From: Mesorhizobium sp.
Lineage (GTDB): Bacteria > Pseudomonadota > Alphaproteobacteria > Rhizobiales > Rhizobiaceae
DNA: 64,000 bases
Direction: 5' to 3'
Assembly (NCBI GenBank): GCA_019635735.1
Contig: JAHBYX010000010.1
Span: 62,001 to 126,000, forward strand
Shown piece after piece: positions 19,042-27,871 of the stretch. A program made the translations under genes and the position numbers. Within the stretch, counting starts at the first letter, position 1. The number at the start of each line of letters is the position of its first letter. The notes beneath the pieces are model-generated. The model did no database searches, was not told where the DNA came from, and saw only the letters and a list, made by a program, of their open reading frames with translations.

Positions 19042-20348
19042 TGGCCGACCTCTTCGACGACCCTTCTTCGAAGCCGCCGGAACCCGGCCGGCCGCTGGCC
19101 GACCGGCTGCGCCCGACGCATCTCGACGAGGTCGTCGGTCAGGAGCACCTGACAGGCGAGGACGGGGTGCTGACGCGGATGATCAGGTCCGGCACGCTCG
19201 GCTCGATGATCTTCTGGGGACCGCCGGGGACGGGCAAGACGACGGTGGCGCGGCTGCTGGCCGGCGAGACGAACCTCGCCTTCGAGCAGATTTCGGCGGT
19301 GTTTTCCGGTGTCGCCGACCTGAAGAAGGTGTTCGACGCGGCGAGGCTGAGGCGCGCCAACGGGCGGCAGACGCTACTTTTCGTCGACGAGATCCACCGC
19401 TTCAACCGCGCGCAGCAGGATTCCTTCCTGCCGGTGATGGAAGACGGCACGGTGGTGCTGGTGGGGGCCACGACGGAAAATCCTTCGTTCGAGCTCAACG
19501 CGGCGCTGCTCTCCCGCGCCCGCGTTCTGACCTTCCACTCGCATTCGGAGGAGAGTATCGGCCAGCTGCTCGCCAAGGCGGAGGCCGAGCAGGGCAGGGC
19601 GCTGCCGCTGGACCCAGATGCACGAAAGATGCTGGTGCGGATGAGCGACGGCGACGGCCGTGCGGCGCTGACATTGGCCGAGGAAGTCTGGCGGGCGGCG
19701 AAGCCGGGCGAGACATTCGACCAGGCGGGGCTGCAACGTATCGTCCAGCGCCGCGCGCCGATCTACGACAAGGGCCAGGACGGCCACTACAACCTGATCT
19801 CGGCGCTGCACAAATCGGTGCGAGGGTCGGATCCCGACGCGGCGCTCTATTATCTCGCCCGGATGTTCGACGCGGGCGAGGACCCGCTTTATCTCGGTCG
19901 CCGCCTGGTGCGCATGGCGGTGGAGGATATCGGGCTGGCGGACCCGCAGGCCCTGACGATCGCCATCGCCGCCAAGGACGCCTACGACTATCTGGGTTCG
20001 CCCGAAGGCGAACTCGCCTTTGCGCAAGCCTGCGTTTATCTCGCCACTGCGCCCAAATCGAACGCGGTCTACACCGCCTTCAAGGCCGCGACCTCGGCGG
20101 CGAAGCAATACGGTTCGCTGCTGCCGCCTAAACACATCCTCAACGCGCCGACGAAACTGATGAAGGAAGAGGACTACGGCGCGGGCTACCGCTACGACCA
20201 CGACGAGCCCGACGCGTTCTCCGGCCAGGACTATTTCCCGGAAAAGATGGGCCGGCAGAAATTCTACGACCCGCCCGAGCGTGGCTTCGAGCGGGACATC
20301 AGGAAAAGGCTGGAGTTCTGGGCGAAGCTGCGGGCGGAGCGCGGTTAG
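19041..20348 (+). CDS. rarA: Replication-associated recombination ATPase RarA (MgsA)
   Basis: A 435-residue AAA+ ATPase that acts at stalled replication forks, related to clamp-loader subunits and to RuvB. Walker A is GPPGTGKTT (about residues 59-67). Walker B is LLFVDEIHRF (about 112-121), and sensor 1 is VGATTENPSFE. The C-terminal tetramerisation region contains GQDGHYNLISALHKSVRGSDPDAALYYLARM and the final LPPKHILNAPTKLMKEE. The ATG at 19041 overlaps the htrA stop (TGATG), so translation is coupled to it. The call is secure. Confidence 0.96.
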   Translation: MADLFDDPSSKPPEPGRPLADRLRPTHLDEVVGQEHLTGEDGVLTRMIRSGTLGSMIFWGPPGTGKTTVARLLAGETNLAFEQISAVFSGVADLKKVFDAARLRRANGRQTLLFVDEIHRFNRAQQDSFLPVMEDGTVVLVGATTENPSFELNAALLSRARVLTFHSHSEESIGQLLAKAEAEQGRALPLDPDARKMLVRMSDGDGRAALTLAEEVWRAAKPGETFDQAGLQRIVQRRAPIYDKGQDGHYNLISALHKSVRGSDPDAALYYLARMFDAGEDPLYLGRRLVRMAVEDIGLADPQALTIAIAAKDAYDYLGSPEGELAFAQACVYLATAPKSNAVYTAFKAATSAAKQYGSLLPPKHILNAPTKLMKEEDYGAGYRYDHDEPDAFSGQDYFPEKMGRQKFYDPPERGFERDIRKRLEFWAKLRAERG

Positions 20349-20429
20349 GCTTCATCATATCCGACCGCAAACTTTAGAATTGCGGAAGGATTTCCGAGCT
20401 ACCTTGCGTTGAAACGCGAGGTTCGTCGG

Positions 20430-20807
20430 ATGCAACCCGAGCCGGTACAACTGATCCGTAGAAAGACGGGCGACTGGTGGCAGGACGAGCGCCGGCACTG
20501 GTGCGCATATTGTGGCAAGAAGCTAGAGTGGGAGAAGAACGGGACCGGGAAGAAGCATCACGCGACGCGGGATCATGTGATTCCGAGGTCCCATGGCGGC
20601 GGCGTCACGATCCCGAGTTGTGCTGCCTGCAACAATGCCAAAGGCAAGCGTAGCGCGGCTGAGTTCTTGACCTCCGCCTATTTCGCGCAGAACCGCGGCA
20701 AGCGCGATACCGAATGGTCTTTGCGCGACCTCTGGCTCGTCATGGCGATGGCATCAGTCGATCTGGCGCACCGTCACAGCGATGAGTGGCCGGGGGGAAG
20801 CGGTTGA
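20430..20807 (+). CDS. HNH endonuclease family protein
   Basis: A 125-residue protein with a zinc-supported HNH motif. Cys pairs are at HWCAYCGKKLEW and SCAACNNAKG, with the His-Asn-His core in TRDHVIPRSHGGG and NNAKGKRS. HNH proteins nick or cut DNA; short free-standing ones occur in phages, homing elements, restriction systems and chromosomes. ATG 20430 is preceded by GAGG nine bases upstream; a TTG 21 bases earlier is possible. It stands alone, 81 bases after rarA and 31 bases before crcB, and disturbs an otherwise housekeeping run. Its target is unknown. Confidence 0.8.
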   Translation: MQPEPVQLIRRKTGDWWQDERRHWCAYCGKKLEWEKNGTGKKHHATRDHVIPRSHGGGVTIPSCAACNNAKGKRSAAEFLTSAYFAQNRGKRDTEWSLRDLWLVMAMASVDLAHRHSDEWPGGSG

Positions 20808-20838
20808 CGCGCGACGCGGCCGGCGGCAGTACTTGGCG

Positions 20839-21216
20839 ATGAAACACCTTCTCCTCGTCGCCGCCGGCGGCGCGATCGGCTCGTCGGCCCGGCACCTGGT
20901 CAACATGGCGTCGCTGCGCTGGTTCGGCCCGTCCTTTCCGTGGGGCACGATCTTCGTGAACCTGGCCGGATGTTTCGCGATGGGCGTGATGATCGAGTTG
21001 ATTGCGCGGAGATTCGGCGCGAGCCAGGAGATGCGGCTGTTCCTGGCGACCGGCATCCTGGGGGGCTTCACCACCTTCTCCGCCTTCTCGCTGGACGCGG
21101 CCGTGCTGTGGGAGCGCGGCGCGCATCAGCTGGCGGCCCTTTATGTCGGCGCGACGCTGGTCGGCACGCTGACGGCCATCTTCGCCGGATTGTGGCTCGC
21201 AAGAAGCCTCGCCTGA
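20839..21216 (+). CDS. crcB: Fluoride channel/exporter CrcB (Fluc)
   Basis: A 125-residue inner-membrane protein with four hydrophobic spans that exports fluoride as an antiparallel dimer. Hallmarks are the start AAGGAIGSSARHL, FPWGTIFVNLAGCFAMG with the pore Asn, and GILGGFTTFSAFSLDA with the Phe-box and sodium-site TTFS. ATG 20839 gives the family N-terminus; an ATG 57 bases upstream would add an Arg-rich piece. I see no fluoride riboswitch in the short space upstream. The rluC-like gene follows by 34 bases. Confidence 0.94.
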   Translation: MKHLLLVAAGGAIGSSARHLVNMASLRWFGPSFPWGTIFVNLAGCFAMGVMIELIARRFGASQEMRLFLATGILGGFTTFSAFSLDAAVLWERGAHQLAALYVGATLVGTLTAIFAGLWLARSLA

Positions 21217-21250
21217 TGCTATTGCGCCGGGCTTAACGGAATTCGGATCA

Positions 21251-22228
21251 ATGGCAGGCGTCGAACAGATCGCGGTGGAAGCCGGCGAAGCGGGCATGCG
21301 GCTCGATCGCTGGTTCAAGGCCCATTATCCCGGCCTCGGCTTCGGCCATCTGCAGAAGCTGCTGCGCTCCGGCCAGATCCGCGTCGACGGCGGCCGCGTC
21401 AAGGCCGACACGCGCGTCGAGCCCGGTCAGCTGGTGCGGGTGCCACCACTCGACATCGACCGCAAGGATGGCGCGCCGCTGACCGCCAAGACGATGCGCG
21501 GCCAGGAGGACGGCGACGTTCTCGCCAAGATGCTGCTCTACGAGGACGACAAGGTTTTCGTCTTCAACAAGCCGGCGGGTTTGGCCGTTCAGGGCGGATC
21601 GGGCGTGTCGCGACATGTCGACGACATGCTGGAGGCCTGGCGCAACAAGAAGGGCGAGAAGCCGCGGCTGGTCCATCGGCTCGACCGCGACACGTCGGGC
21701 GTGCTGGTCGTGGCGCGCACGCGGCTTGCCGCGATGAAGCTCGCGGAAGCGTTCCGCGCCCGCGAGACGAAGAAAACCTACTGGGCGCTGGTCAAGGGCG
21801 TGCCGCCGAAGCGCGAGGACAAGATCTCGTCCTGGCTGGTCAAGGAGGCGACGCCGGACGGCGATCGCATGCGCATCGCCAGGCATGGCGAGAAGGGCGC
21901 CGACCACGCGGTATCCTATTATCGCATCGTCGAGCAGGCGGCGCAGGCGCTGACCTGGCTGGAGATGGAACCCTATACCGGCCGCACGCACCAGCTGCGC
22001 GTACACGCCGCTTCGATCGGCTGCCCGATCATCGGCGATCCGAAATATTTCGAGGCGGACACCAACTGGGATTTCCCGGGCGGCCTGCAGAATCGGCTGC
22101 ACTTGCATGCACGGCGGATCGTCATCCCGCACCCCGACCGCGGCCAGATCGACGTCACCGCACCCTTGCCGCCGCACATGGTTCAGGCGTGGAACCTGCT
22201 CGGTTTCGACGAAGCGAGCGCAGAGTGA
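21251..22228 (+). CDS. RluA-family 23S rRNA pseudouridine synthase (RluC-like)
   Basis: Converts specific uridines of 23S rRNA to pseudouridine. The 325-residue protein has an S4 RNA-binding domain (about 15-80, with MRLDRWFKAHYPGLG and LLRSGQIRVDG). The RluA catalytic domain contains LVHRLDRDTSGVLVVARTR (about residues 138-156), with the catalytic Asp in HRLDRDTSG. GRTHQLRVHAASIGCPIIGD lies near residue 245. The S4 domain and order match RluC rather than RluA. Its stop overlaps the start of the next gene as GTGA. Confidence 0.92.
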   Translation: MAGVEQIAVEAGEAGMRLDRWFKAHYPGLGFGHLQKLLRSGQIRVDGGRVKADTRVEPGQLVRVPPLDIDRKDGAPLTAKTMRGQEDGDVLAKMLLYEDDKVFVFNKPAGLAVQGGSGVSRHVDDMLEAWRNKKGEKPRLVHRLDRDTSGVLVVARTRLAAMKLAEAFRARETKKTYWALVKGVPPKREDKISSWLVKEATPDGDRMRIARHGEKGADHAVSYYRIVEQAAQALTWLEMEPYTGRTHQLRVHAASIGCPIIGDPKYFEADTNWDFPGGLQNRLHLHARRIVIPHPDRGQIDVTAPLPPHMVQAWNLLGFDEASAE

Positions 22229-23148
22229 GTGTGAGGTCCGCGACAACCACCGCGCGCCCGGCAGCGCTCGATGGGCTCGCCGTCGGCCTGATGGTCTTCC
22301 TCACCTTCTCGTGGGGGCTCAACGGCGTCGCCGCCAAGATTGCGAACACCGGGTTCGATCCGGTGTTCCTGACGCTCGTGCGCTCGGCGATCGCTTCGGT
22401 GCTGGTCTGGGGATGGTGCGTCCTTCGGGGCATTCCGCTCTTCGCCCGAGATGGGACGCTGTGGGCAGGGATCGCGGCGGGAGCCCTGTTCGGCTTCGAG
22501 TTCCTGCTGATCTTCAAGGGGCTCGACTATACGAGCGTCGCCCGTAGCGCGCTGATGACCAACACGATGCCGTTCTGGGTGCTTCTCGGCGGCCATTTCC
22601 TGCTCGGTGAGCGGATGGATCTGAGCAAGGTCGGCGGTCTCGTGCTCGCCTTCGCCGGCGTCGCGGTCATCTTTTCGGATCAGCTGAGCCTGCCGGGTCC
22701 AGACGCCTGGATCGGCGACCTGATGTGCCTCGGAGCAGGCATCCTGTGGGCGGCGACGATCATCGTCATCAAGGGCAGCCGGCTGTCGACGGCGGGTGCG
22801 GAAAAGGTGCTGCTCTACCAGCTTGCGGTTTCGGCGCTGGTCACGGTGCCGCTTCTGGCAATCAGCGGGCCGGCCTTTCGCGAGGTGACGGCGCTGGCGA
22901 CCGGGACGCTGCTGTTCCAGGCGGTGTTCATCTCCGCCTTCACCTATCTCCTCTGGTTCTGGCTGGTGCGGCACTATCCCGCGTCGGGCCTCTCCAGCTT
23001 TGCCTTTCTCACGCCCGCATTCAGCGTTCTGATGGGCGCGCTCGTCCTCGACGAGCCATTGACCCTCCGGCTGCTGCTGGCGCTCGTCATGATCGCAGCC
23101 GGAATCGTGATCGTGAACAGGCCCCGGCCCGCGGCCGCCGGCACCTGA
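22225..23148 (+). CDS. EamA-family drug/metabolite transporter
   Basis: A 307-residue inner-membrane transporter with ten predicted spans made of two EamA repeats (about 15-140 and 155-295). Each repeat ends in the usual pattern (ERMDLSKVGGLVLAFAGVAVIF and EPLTLRLLLALVMIAAGIVIV). Family members export amino acids, metabolites or drugs; substrate cannot be inferred. The GTG start at 22225 overlaps the rluC-like stop (GTGA), so it is coupled to it. In related genomes I expect a HAD-type phosphatase between rluC and atp12, so this may be a replacement; that is from memory and unchecked. Confidence 0.88.
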   Translation: MSVRSATTTARPAALDGLAVGLMVFLTFSWGLNGVAAKIANTGFDPVFLTLVRSAIASVLVWGWCVLRGIPLFARDGTLWAGIAAGALFGFEFLLIFKGLDYTSVARSALMTNTMPFWVLLGGHFLLGERMDLSKVGGLVLAFAGVAVIFSDQLSLPGPDAWIGDLMCLGAGILWAATIIVIKGSRLSTAGAEKVLLYQLAVSALVTVPLLAISGPAFREVTALATGTLLFQAVFISAFTYLLWFWLVRHYPASGLSSFAFLTPAFSVLMGALVLDEPLTLRLLLALVMIAAGIVIVNRPRPAAAGT

Positions 23149-23160
23149 CGGAACTGGACC

Positions 23161-23949
23161 ATGCGCGACATTCTCGAAGACCTCGAAGCCGGCCTCTATC
23201 TCTCGGATCCCGACCCGATCCGGCGGGCCCAGATCCAGTCCAAGATGCCGTTGCCGAAGCGCTTCTATGCCGAGGTGTCGGTGGGCGAGCGTGACGTGGG
23301 ATACGCGATCCTGCTCGACGGGAAACCGGTGCGAACGCCCGGACGCGCGCTGCTGATCCTGCCGACCGAGCGGGTGGCACGTCTCGTCGCCGACGAGTTC
23401 GCTGCCCAGAAGAGCGAAATCGATCCGGTCACAATGCCGGTGACACGCATTGCCAATTCCGCTGTGGATGGCGTCACCAAGGAACCCCAGGCGGTGGCGG
23501 AGGATATCGTCAAATATTCCGGCACCGACCTTCTACTCTATCGTGCCGGCTCGCCTCAGGCGCTCGTCGAGCGGCAGGCGGGGGCGTGGGATCCAGTGCT
23601 CGATTGGGTCCGTCGGGAGATCGGGGCGCGCTTCATCCTTGCCGAGGGCGTGATGCATGTGGCGCAGCCGGCGGAGTCGATCGAGGCAGTGCGCCGTCAC
23701 CTTGGCGGGCGCACCGAGCCGCTGCGGCTGGCGGCGATGCACGTGATGACCACGCTCACAGGGTCGGCGCTGCTGGCTCTGGCGGTGGAGGCGGGTGCAC
23801 TCGACGTCGACGCGGCGTGGGATGCCGCCCATGTCGACGAGGACTGGAATATCGAGCAGTGGGGCACGGATGCGGAGGCGCAGGCCCGCCGCGCCTTCCG
23901 CAAGGCGGATATGATTGCCGCCGCGAACCTGATCGCGGCCTTGCGCTAG
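23161..23949 (+). CDS. ATP12-type F1-ATPase assembly chaperone
   Basis: A 262-residue homologue of mitochondrial Atp12, which binds the F1 alpha subunit until it pairs with beta. It begins MRDILEDLEAGLYLSDPDPI. The family core is LPKRFYAEVSVGERDVGYAILLDGKPVRTPG, then LVADEFAAQKSEIDPVTMPVTRIANSA and the late AAHVDEDWNIEQWGTDAEA. The gene starts 12 bases after the transporter gene and closes the crcB-rluC run. Its stop overlaps the stop of the convergent membrane-protein gene. The F1 genes themselves are not in the window, though the zeta subunit gene is at 40315. Confidence 0.92.
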   Translation: MRDILEDLEAGLYLSDPDPIRRAQIQSKMPLPKRFYAEVSVGERDVGYAILLDGKPVRTPGRALLILPTERVARLVADEFAAQKSEIDPVTMPVTRIANSAVDGVTKEPQAVAEDIVKYSGTDLLLYRAGSPQALVERQAGAWDPVLDWVRREIGARFILAEGVMHVAQPAESIEAVRRHLGGRTEPLRLAAMHVMTTLTGSALLALAVEAGALDVDAAWDAAHVDEDWNIEQWGTDAEAQARRAFRKADMIAAANLIAALR

Positions 23950-24266
23950 AAGCCCAGCGCGTTCAGCGCGTTGGGAATGGCGGGAAGCGTCAGGACGGCT
24001 GCCGCCGCGATCCAGATCAATCCGGCAACCGTCCCGCCTTCGGGACCTTTCGCGCGCTCGTAGAGCGCCGCCGGAACCCCGGACACCATCAGCGTCAGCG
24101 TCGCGAAGATGATCGAGCTCAGCATCGCGATGATCTCGGGCGAGGCGGGCAGGAACGTGCCCGGATACCAGAACCAGTTGGCCAGGTAGACGATCAGCAT
24201 GAAGGGCGAAAAGATGCCGTTCAGGATCGACAGTGCCATGACGGGCACGAGAACGTTGCGGTCCAT
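23946..24266 (-). CDS. Small membrane protein, unknown function
   Basis: A 106-residue protein with three hydrophobic segments (VLVPVMALSILNGIFSPFMLIVYLA is the first) and no domain I recognise. ATG at 24266 begins two bases after the YggT-family stop, so the two are co-translated. Its stop overlaps the convergent atp12 stop. A partner role to the YggT-family protein, itself poorly understood, is the simplest guess. Confidence 0.72.
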   Translation of the reverse strand: MDRNVLVPVMALSILNGIFSPFMLIVYLANWFWYPGTFLPASPEIIAMLSSIIFATLTLMVSGVPAALYERAKGPEGGTVAGLIWIAAAAVLTLPAIPNALNALGF

Positions 24267-24268
24267 CG

Positions 24269-24571
24269 TCACGCTCCCACGCTCGGCGCGAGGCCGAGAT
24301 TGATCATCGTCGCCAGGAAGACGAAGCGGACCGCCATCACCCAGAGATAGGCGAGCACGACGATCGCGGGCCCGGCGATCGCGCTCGGCGTGATCGCGCG
24401 AACGAGGCGCACGAAAGGATCGGTGATCAGCCGGAAGAACCGCCAGATGTAGTTGTCCCAATTCTCCGGAACGAAAAGCCCCAGAACGAAGCGTCCGATG
24501 AGCGTGTAGGCGACCGCCGCCAAGATGAAGTTCGGTATGTGGATATACCAATGGGTCCAGAAGTCGCTCAT
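24269..24571 (-). CDS. YggT-family membrane protein
   Basis: A 99-residue protein with two hydrophobic regions and the YggT pattern ENWDNYIWRFFRLITDPFVRLVRAITP followed by a second span. In this family that corresponds to an amphipathic stretch with F-R-x-x-x-P between the membrane segments. YggT proteins are linked to osmotic protection and, in chloroplasts, to cytochrome b6f assembly (CCB3). ATG at 24571 (MSDFWTHW) is chosen over an upstream ATG that would add a Cys/His-rich leader with no membrane role. It is followed two bases later by another small membrane protein. Confidence 0.72.
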   Translation of the reverse strand: MSDFWTHWYIHIPNFILAAVAYTLIGRFVLGLFVPENWDNYIWRFFRLITDPFVRLVRAITPSAIAGPAIVVLAYLWVMAVRFVFLATMINLGLAPSVGA

Positions 24572-24671
24572 GCGCCGCTTTCCGAGAGTGCCGCACTTAT
24601 CGCAGCGATGGTCGTGAAAAGAATGCGGGGTCCGTCGCCGGACCCCGCCCTCGTTGTCGACACCTGACAAA

Positions 24672-26654
24672 TCAGGCGGTCTTTTCTTCCATGACGGTCT
24701 TGCCGCGCGGGATACGGATTTCCTCGATGAAATCCTGCATTGCCTGCGACGGTGCCTTCGTCAGCAGGCTGACGACGATCATGACCGCGAAGCCGACCGG
24801 CAGACCGAAGGCGGCAGCCGAGAGGTTCTTCACGCCCCACCAGCTGGCGATCGTCTGGGCATGCTTGTCGAGTGCAGTCCAGGCAGCCGCCTTGGCGTCC
24901 GGAGCCGCAGCTTCCCAGGCCGCCTTCAGGTCGGCGAACTTCTGCACCGCCTCGGCCGAAGCCGTCGAGAGGCCACTCCACATTTCGTAGAACCCGACGG
25001 CGCCGTAGCGGGTGCCGAGCAGGTAGTACATGCAGACGGCGAAGCCCGCGATCATGCCGGCGACTGCGCCTGTCGAGTTGGTGCGCTTCCACCAGACTCC
25101 GAGAACCAGAGCCGGGAAGAGCCCCGCGGCTGCGAGCGAGAAGGCCCATGAGACCATCGCCAGGATGTCCGCCGGCTTCGTCGAGGCGACATAGGCCGCC
25201 GCGATAGCCACCAGCACCAGAAGGATGCGAGAGACCACGAGACGGCGTGCCGTCGGCGCGTTCTGGTCGATCATCTTGTAGTAGATGTCGTGGCTGAGCG
25301 CGTTGGCGATGGCGAGCAGCAGGCCATCCGCCGTGGACAGAGCAGCCGCGAGACCACCGGCCGCGACGAGACCGGAGATGACATAGGGCATGCCCGCCAT
25401 CTCCGGGGTCGCCAGCACGATCATGTCGGCATTGAGGCTTATGTCCTTGAACGCGAGCGCGCCCGTTACGCCTTTCTCAGCGCAGGCCGCCGCAACTGCT
25501 GCTGCGTCAACCGCGGCCTTGCCGCAGATCTGCACCAGCGCGTTGTCGGCCGCTGCCCAGCGGAACATCCAGCCTGCCTTCTCGGCGATGTTGTCCGGGG
25601 TGAGGCCGGAGGCAACAAGGTCGAGCATGGTCCACTTCGCGAAGGCGGCGTATGCCGGCGCCGTGAAGTAGAGGATGAAGATGAACAGCAGCGACCAGGC
25701 GACCGAGACGCGCGCTTCACGCACCGACGGGGTGGTGAAGTAGCGCATCAGGACATGCGGCAGCGAGGCCGTTCCGACCATCAGACAGAGGATCAACAGG
25801 AAGTAGTTCAGCGCGTCGTAACCGCCGGTCACAAAGGGCGTCACATGGCTGACCGCAATTCCCTGCGCCTGCTCGAGGGCGATGATGCCCTGAAGTGCTT
25901 GCCCTTGCATGAGCTGGGGGATCGGCACGCCGGTCTTCACCGTCGACATCCAGATCGCGGGGATCAGGTAGGCGATGATGAGAACGATGTACTGGGCGAC
26001 CTGGGTCCAGGTGACCGCGCGCATGCCGCCGAGCATGGAGCAGACGAGAATGCCGGCCAGACCCACGTAGACCGCGACGTTGAAGTCGAGGCCGAGGAAG
26101 CGGGCCGAGATGATGCCGGTCGCGTAGATCTGTGCGACGACGTAGGTGAAGGAGCACGAGAACAGCACGATCACGCCGATGAAGCGAGCAAGATTGCCGC
26201 CGTAACGGGCCGACAGGAAGTCCGGAACAGTATAGGCGCCGAACTTGCGCAGGAACGGCGCCACCAGCACCGCGACCAATACGTAGCCGCCGGTCCAGCC
26301 GAGCACGAAGGCAAGGCCGTTGTAGCCCAGTAGGTAGAGCGTGCCCGCCATTCCGACGAAAGAGGCGCCGGACATCCAGTCCGCGCCCGTCGCCATACCG
26401 TTGTAGATCGCAGGCACGCGGCGTCCGGCGACGTAGTATTCGCCGACCTGCATGGTGCGGGAGAGAATGCCGATGACGGCGTAGATGGCGATCGTGAAGC
26501 CCACGAACATGTAGCCGATGATGCGGTTGGGCACGCCCATCGCGCTGAGGATCGCCATCAGGATGATGAAGGCGATGAAGCCGCCGGTGTAGATACCGTA
26601 GATGCGGCCGAGATTGGAGGTGAAATCGCCTCCGCTTGCGGTTGTGTTGGCCAT
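24672..26654 (-). CDS. Solute:sodium symporter, VC_2705-type (acetate/monocarboxylate-like)
   Basis: A 660-residue SSS-family transporter with about thirteen spans. The family core is clear: YYVAGRRVPAIYNGMATGADWMSGASFVGMAG (about 52-83) and TVPDFLSARYGG. The typical GGLAAALSTADGLLLAIANALSHD lies late in the protein. Extra soluble stretches near 360-400 and 540-600 fit the VC_2705 subfamily, which works with a small DUF4212 subunit encoded just upstream here (13 bases). Probable substrates are acetate or similar organic acids. ATG 26654 follows GGAGGACCACC. No sensor kinase or acetyl-CoA synthetase lies next to it. Confidence 0.9.
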   Translation of the reverse strand: MANTTASGGDFTSNLGRIYGIYTGGFIAFIILMAILSAMGVPNRIIGYMFVGFTIAIYAVIGILSRTMQVGEYYVAGRRVPAIYNGMATGADWMSGASFVGMAGTLYLLGYNGLAFVLGWTGGYVLVAVLVAPFLRKFGAYTVPDFLSARYGGNLARFIGVIVLFSCSFTYVVAQIYATGIISARFLGLDFNVAVYVGLAGILVCSMLGGMRAVTWTQVAQYIVLIIAYLIPAIWMSTVKTGVPIPQLMQGQALQGIIALEQAQGIAVSHVTPFVTGGYDALNYFLLILCLMVGTASLPHVLMRYFTTPSVREARVSVAWSLLFIFILYFTAPAYAAFAKWTMLDLVASGLTPDNIAEKAGWMFRWAAADNALVQICGKAAVDAAAVAAACAEKGVTGALAFKDISLNADMIVLATPEMAGMPYVISGLVAAGGLAAALSTADGLLLAIANALSHDIYYKMIDQNAPTARRLVVSRILLVLVAIAAAYVASTKPADILAMVSWAFSLAAAGLFPALVLGVWWKRTNSTGAVAGMIAGFAVCMYYLLGTRYGAVGFYEMWSGLSTASAEAVQKFADLKAAWEAAAPDAKAAAWTALDKHAQTIASWWGVKNLSAAAFGLPVGFAVMIVVSLLTKAPSQAMQDFIEEIRIPRGKTVMEEKTA

Positions 26655-26667
26655 GGTGGTCCTCCGA

Positions 26668-26922
26668 TCAGTCTTCGGCCACGCCATGCTCTTCGTCGAT
26701 CGCATTCTGACGTCCGGCGAAGACGAACAGCATGACGACGAAGGCGATCAGCGAACCTTGGGCGGCCATGTAGTAGCCGAACGGGAAGCCGAGGATGACG
26801 ATGTTGTTGAGCGAGCCCACGAACATGTGGACGACGTATCCGAAGAACACCCACAGAGCCATCATGACGATCATGAGGTTCCTGGTCTTCGTCCAGTAAC
26901 TGACGCGATCAGGCGTAGCCAT
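26668..26922 (-). CDS. DUF4212 symporter small subunit
   Basis: An 84-residue membrane protein with two hydrophobic spans, starting MATPDRVSYWTKTRNLMIVMMALW and containing FPFGYYMAAQGSLIAFVVMLFVFAG. This matches the DUF4212 (TIGR03647-type) proteins always found before VC_2705-type solute:sodium symporters. GGAGGAGGGAATGCGTA leads into ATG 26922. The upstream 256 bp, shared with the divergent unknown gene, should hold the promoter; I cannot pick a confident one. Confidence 0.88.
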   Translation of the reverse strand: MATPDRVSYWTKTRNLMIVMMALWVFFGYVVHMFVGSLNNIVILGFPFGYYMAAQGSLIAFVVMLFVFAGRQNAIDEEHGVAED

Positions 26923-27178
26923 TACGCATTCCCTCCTCCTTTGTCGCGGCATCGAGAGAAGCCGCGGTCTCATTCTCCACCCTGCGAGACCTGCGCCCCG
27001 CATACCCCGTGACGAATCCCATCCCATACGGACTCATCCGACGTTGGGAATTTGGTAACACTTGTAGGAGGCGGATGTGCATACAACTTTAGAATCGGTC
27101 CGCCCGGACGAGGCGCGGGTGGCTGGCGTCGGCGCCCCGCGAGGGCTAGTCTCGAATCGAACAAGGAAAAAGAGCCGA

Positions 27179-27805
27179 ATGGGCCTTCTCGAAAACCTGG
27201 TGAACGCCGTCTTCAAGAAGGCGCCGCCGGTCGCCACGGCTGCGGAACTCGCCGACTTCCTCGACGCCAGGGCGGCGTTTCTGGCGCAGAAATGCGTGGT
27301 CGAATTCTGCCGGGTAAGGGCAGGTGTCTATTGGCAGAAGCTGTTTTCGGAAGAGGAGTTTCGCGAGAAGCTCACCGCCTCGTGCTGGCAGAGCTTCCCG
27401 CCCGCCGCCGCGATGCTCGCCGAGATGCTGGAGGGAGCGATCCGGCCGGCGGCGGGACTGCGTCAGCGCCGCCTGCCTGCGGCGATCGAGGAGGTTGCGG
27501 CCTCGGTCTTCGCTCGCCATCCCCTGCCGGCAGGCGCGCCGGACGATTTCTGGGACGAAGCTCGCAAGCTCGTGCGCGAGCGCCTCGAAGCCACCCAGGC
27601 AGGCGCGCCACGGCCCGTGCGCAAGGTGGCCGAGCCGATGGCGAAGCTGATCCACGCGGCGCTGCCGATTCACAAGGATATCGTCGCGCACGACTACGAC
27701 TATATCCGCAACAACCTGCGCATGAACCTCCTGCGCGCACACGAGGATCTCCTCAAAGTCGCGGACCTGGAGGCGCTGGCGGACGATCTGCTCGGCAGGA
27801 ATTGA
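27179..27805 (+). CDS. Conserved hypothetical protein, helical
   Basis: A 208-residue soluble protein without signal peptide or recognisable domain. It opens MGLLENLVNAVFKKAPPVATAAELADFLDARAAF, is mostly helical, and has a conserved-looking C-terminal block HAALPIHKDIVAHDYDYIRNNLRMNL followed by an acidic helix. The aromatic/His-rich FCRVRAGVYWQKLF segment near residue 42 is also distinctive. ATG 27179 is preceded by AGGAAAAAGAG. The gene is monocistronic, divergent from the symporter pair. I do not assign a function. Confidence 0.65.
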   Translation: MGLLENLVNAVFKKAPPVATAAELADFLDARAAFLAQKCVVEFCRVRAGVYWQKLFSEEEFREKLTASCWQSFPPAAAMLAEMLEGAIRPAAGLRQRRLPAAIEEVAASVFARHPLPAGAPDDFWDEARKLVRERLEATQAGAPRPVRKVAEPMAKLIHAALPIHKDIVAHDYDYIRNNLRMNLLRAHEDLLKVADLEALADDLLGRN

Positions 27806-27871
27806 CGGACTACGGCGCCGGCAGCGAGTGAGTTTCCTGCGAGCCGACAGGCCTCATGCCGAGCGGGTCGT

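Noticed and set aside
17490..20348. 952-residue plus-strand frame over htrA and rarA
   Set aside because: Its first two thirds run antiphase to htrA and read as Arg-rich noise; only the last 435 residues (rarA) are real.
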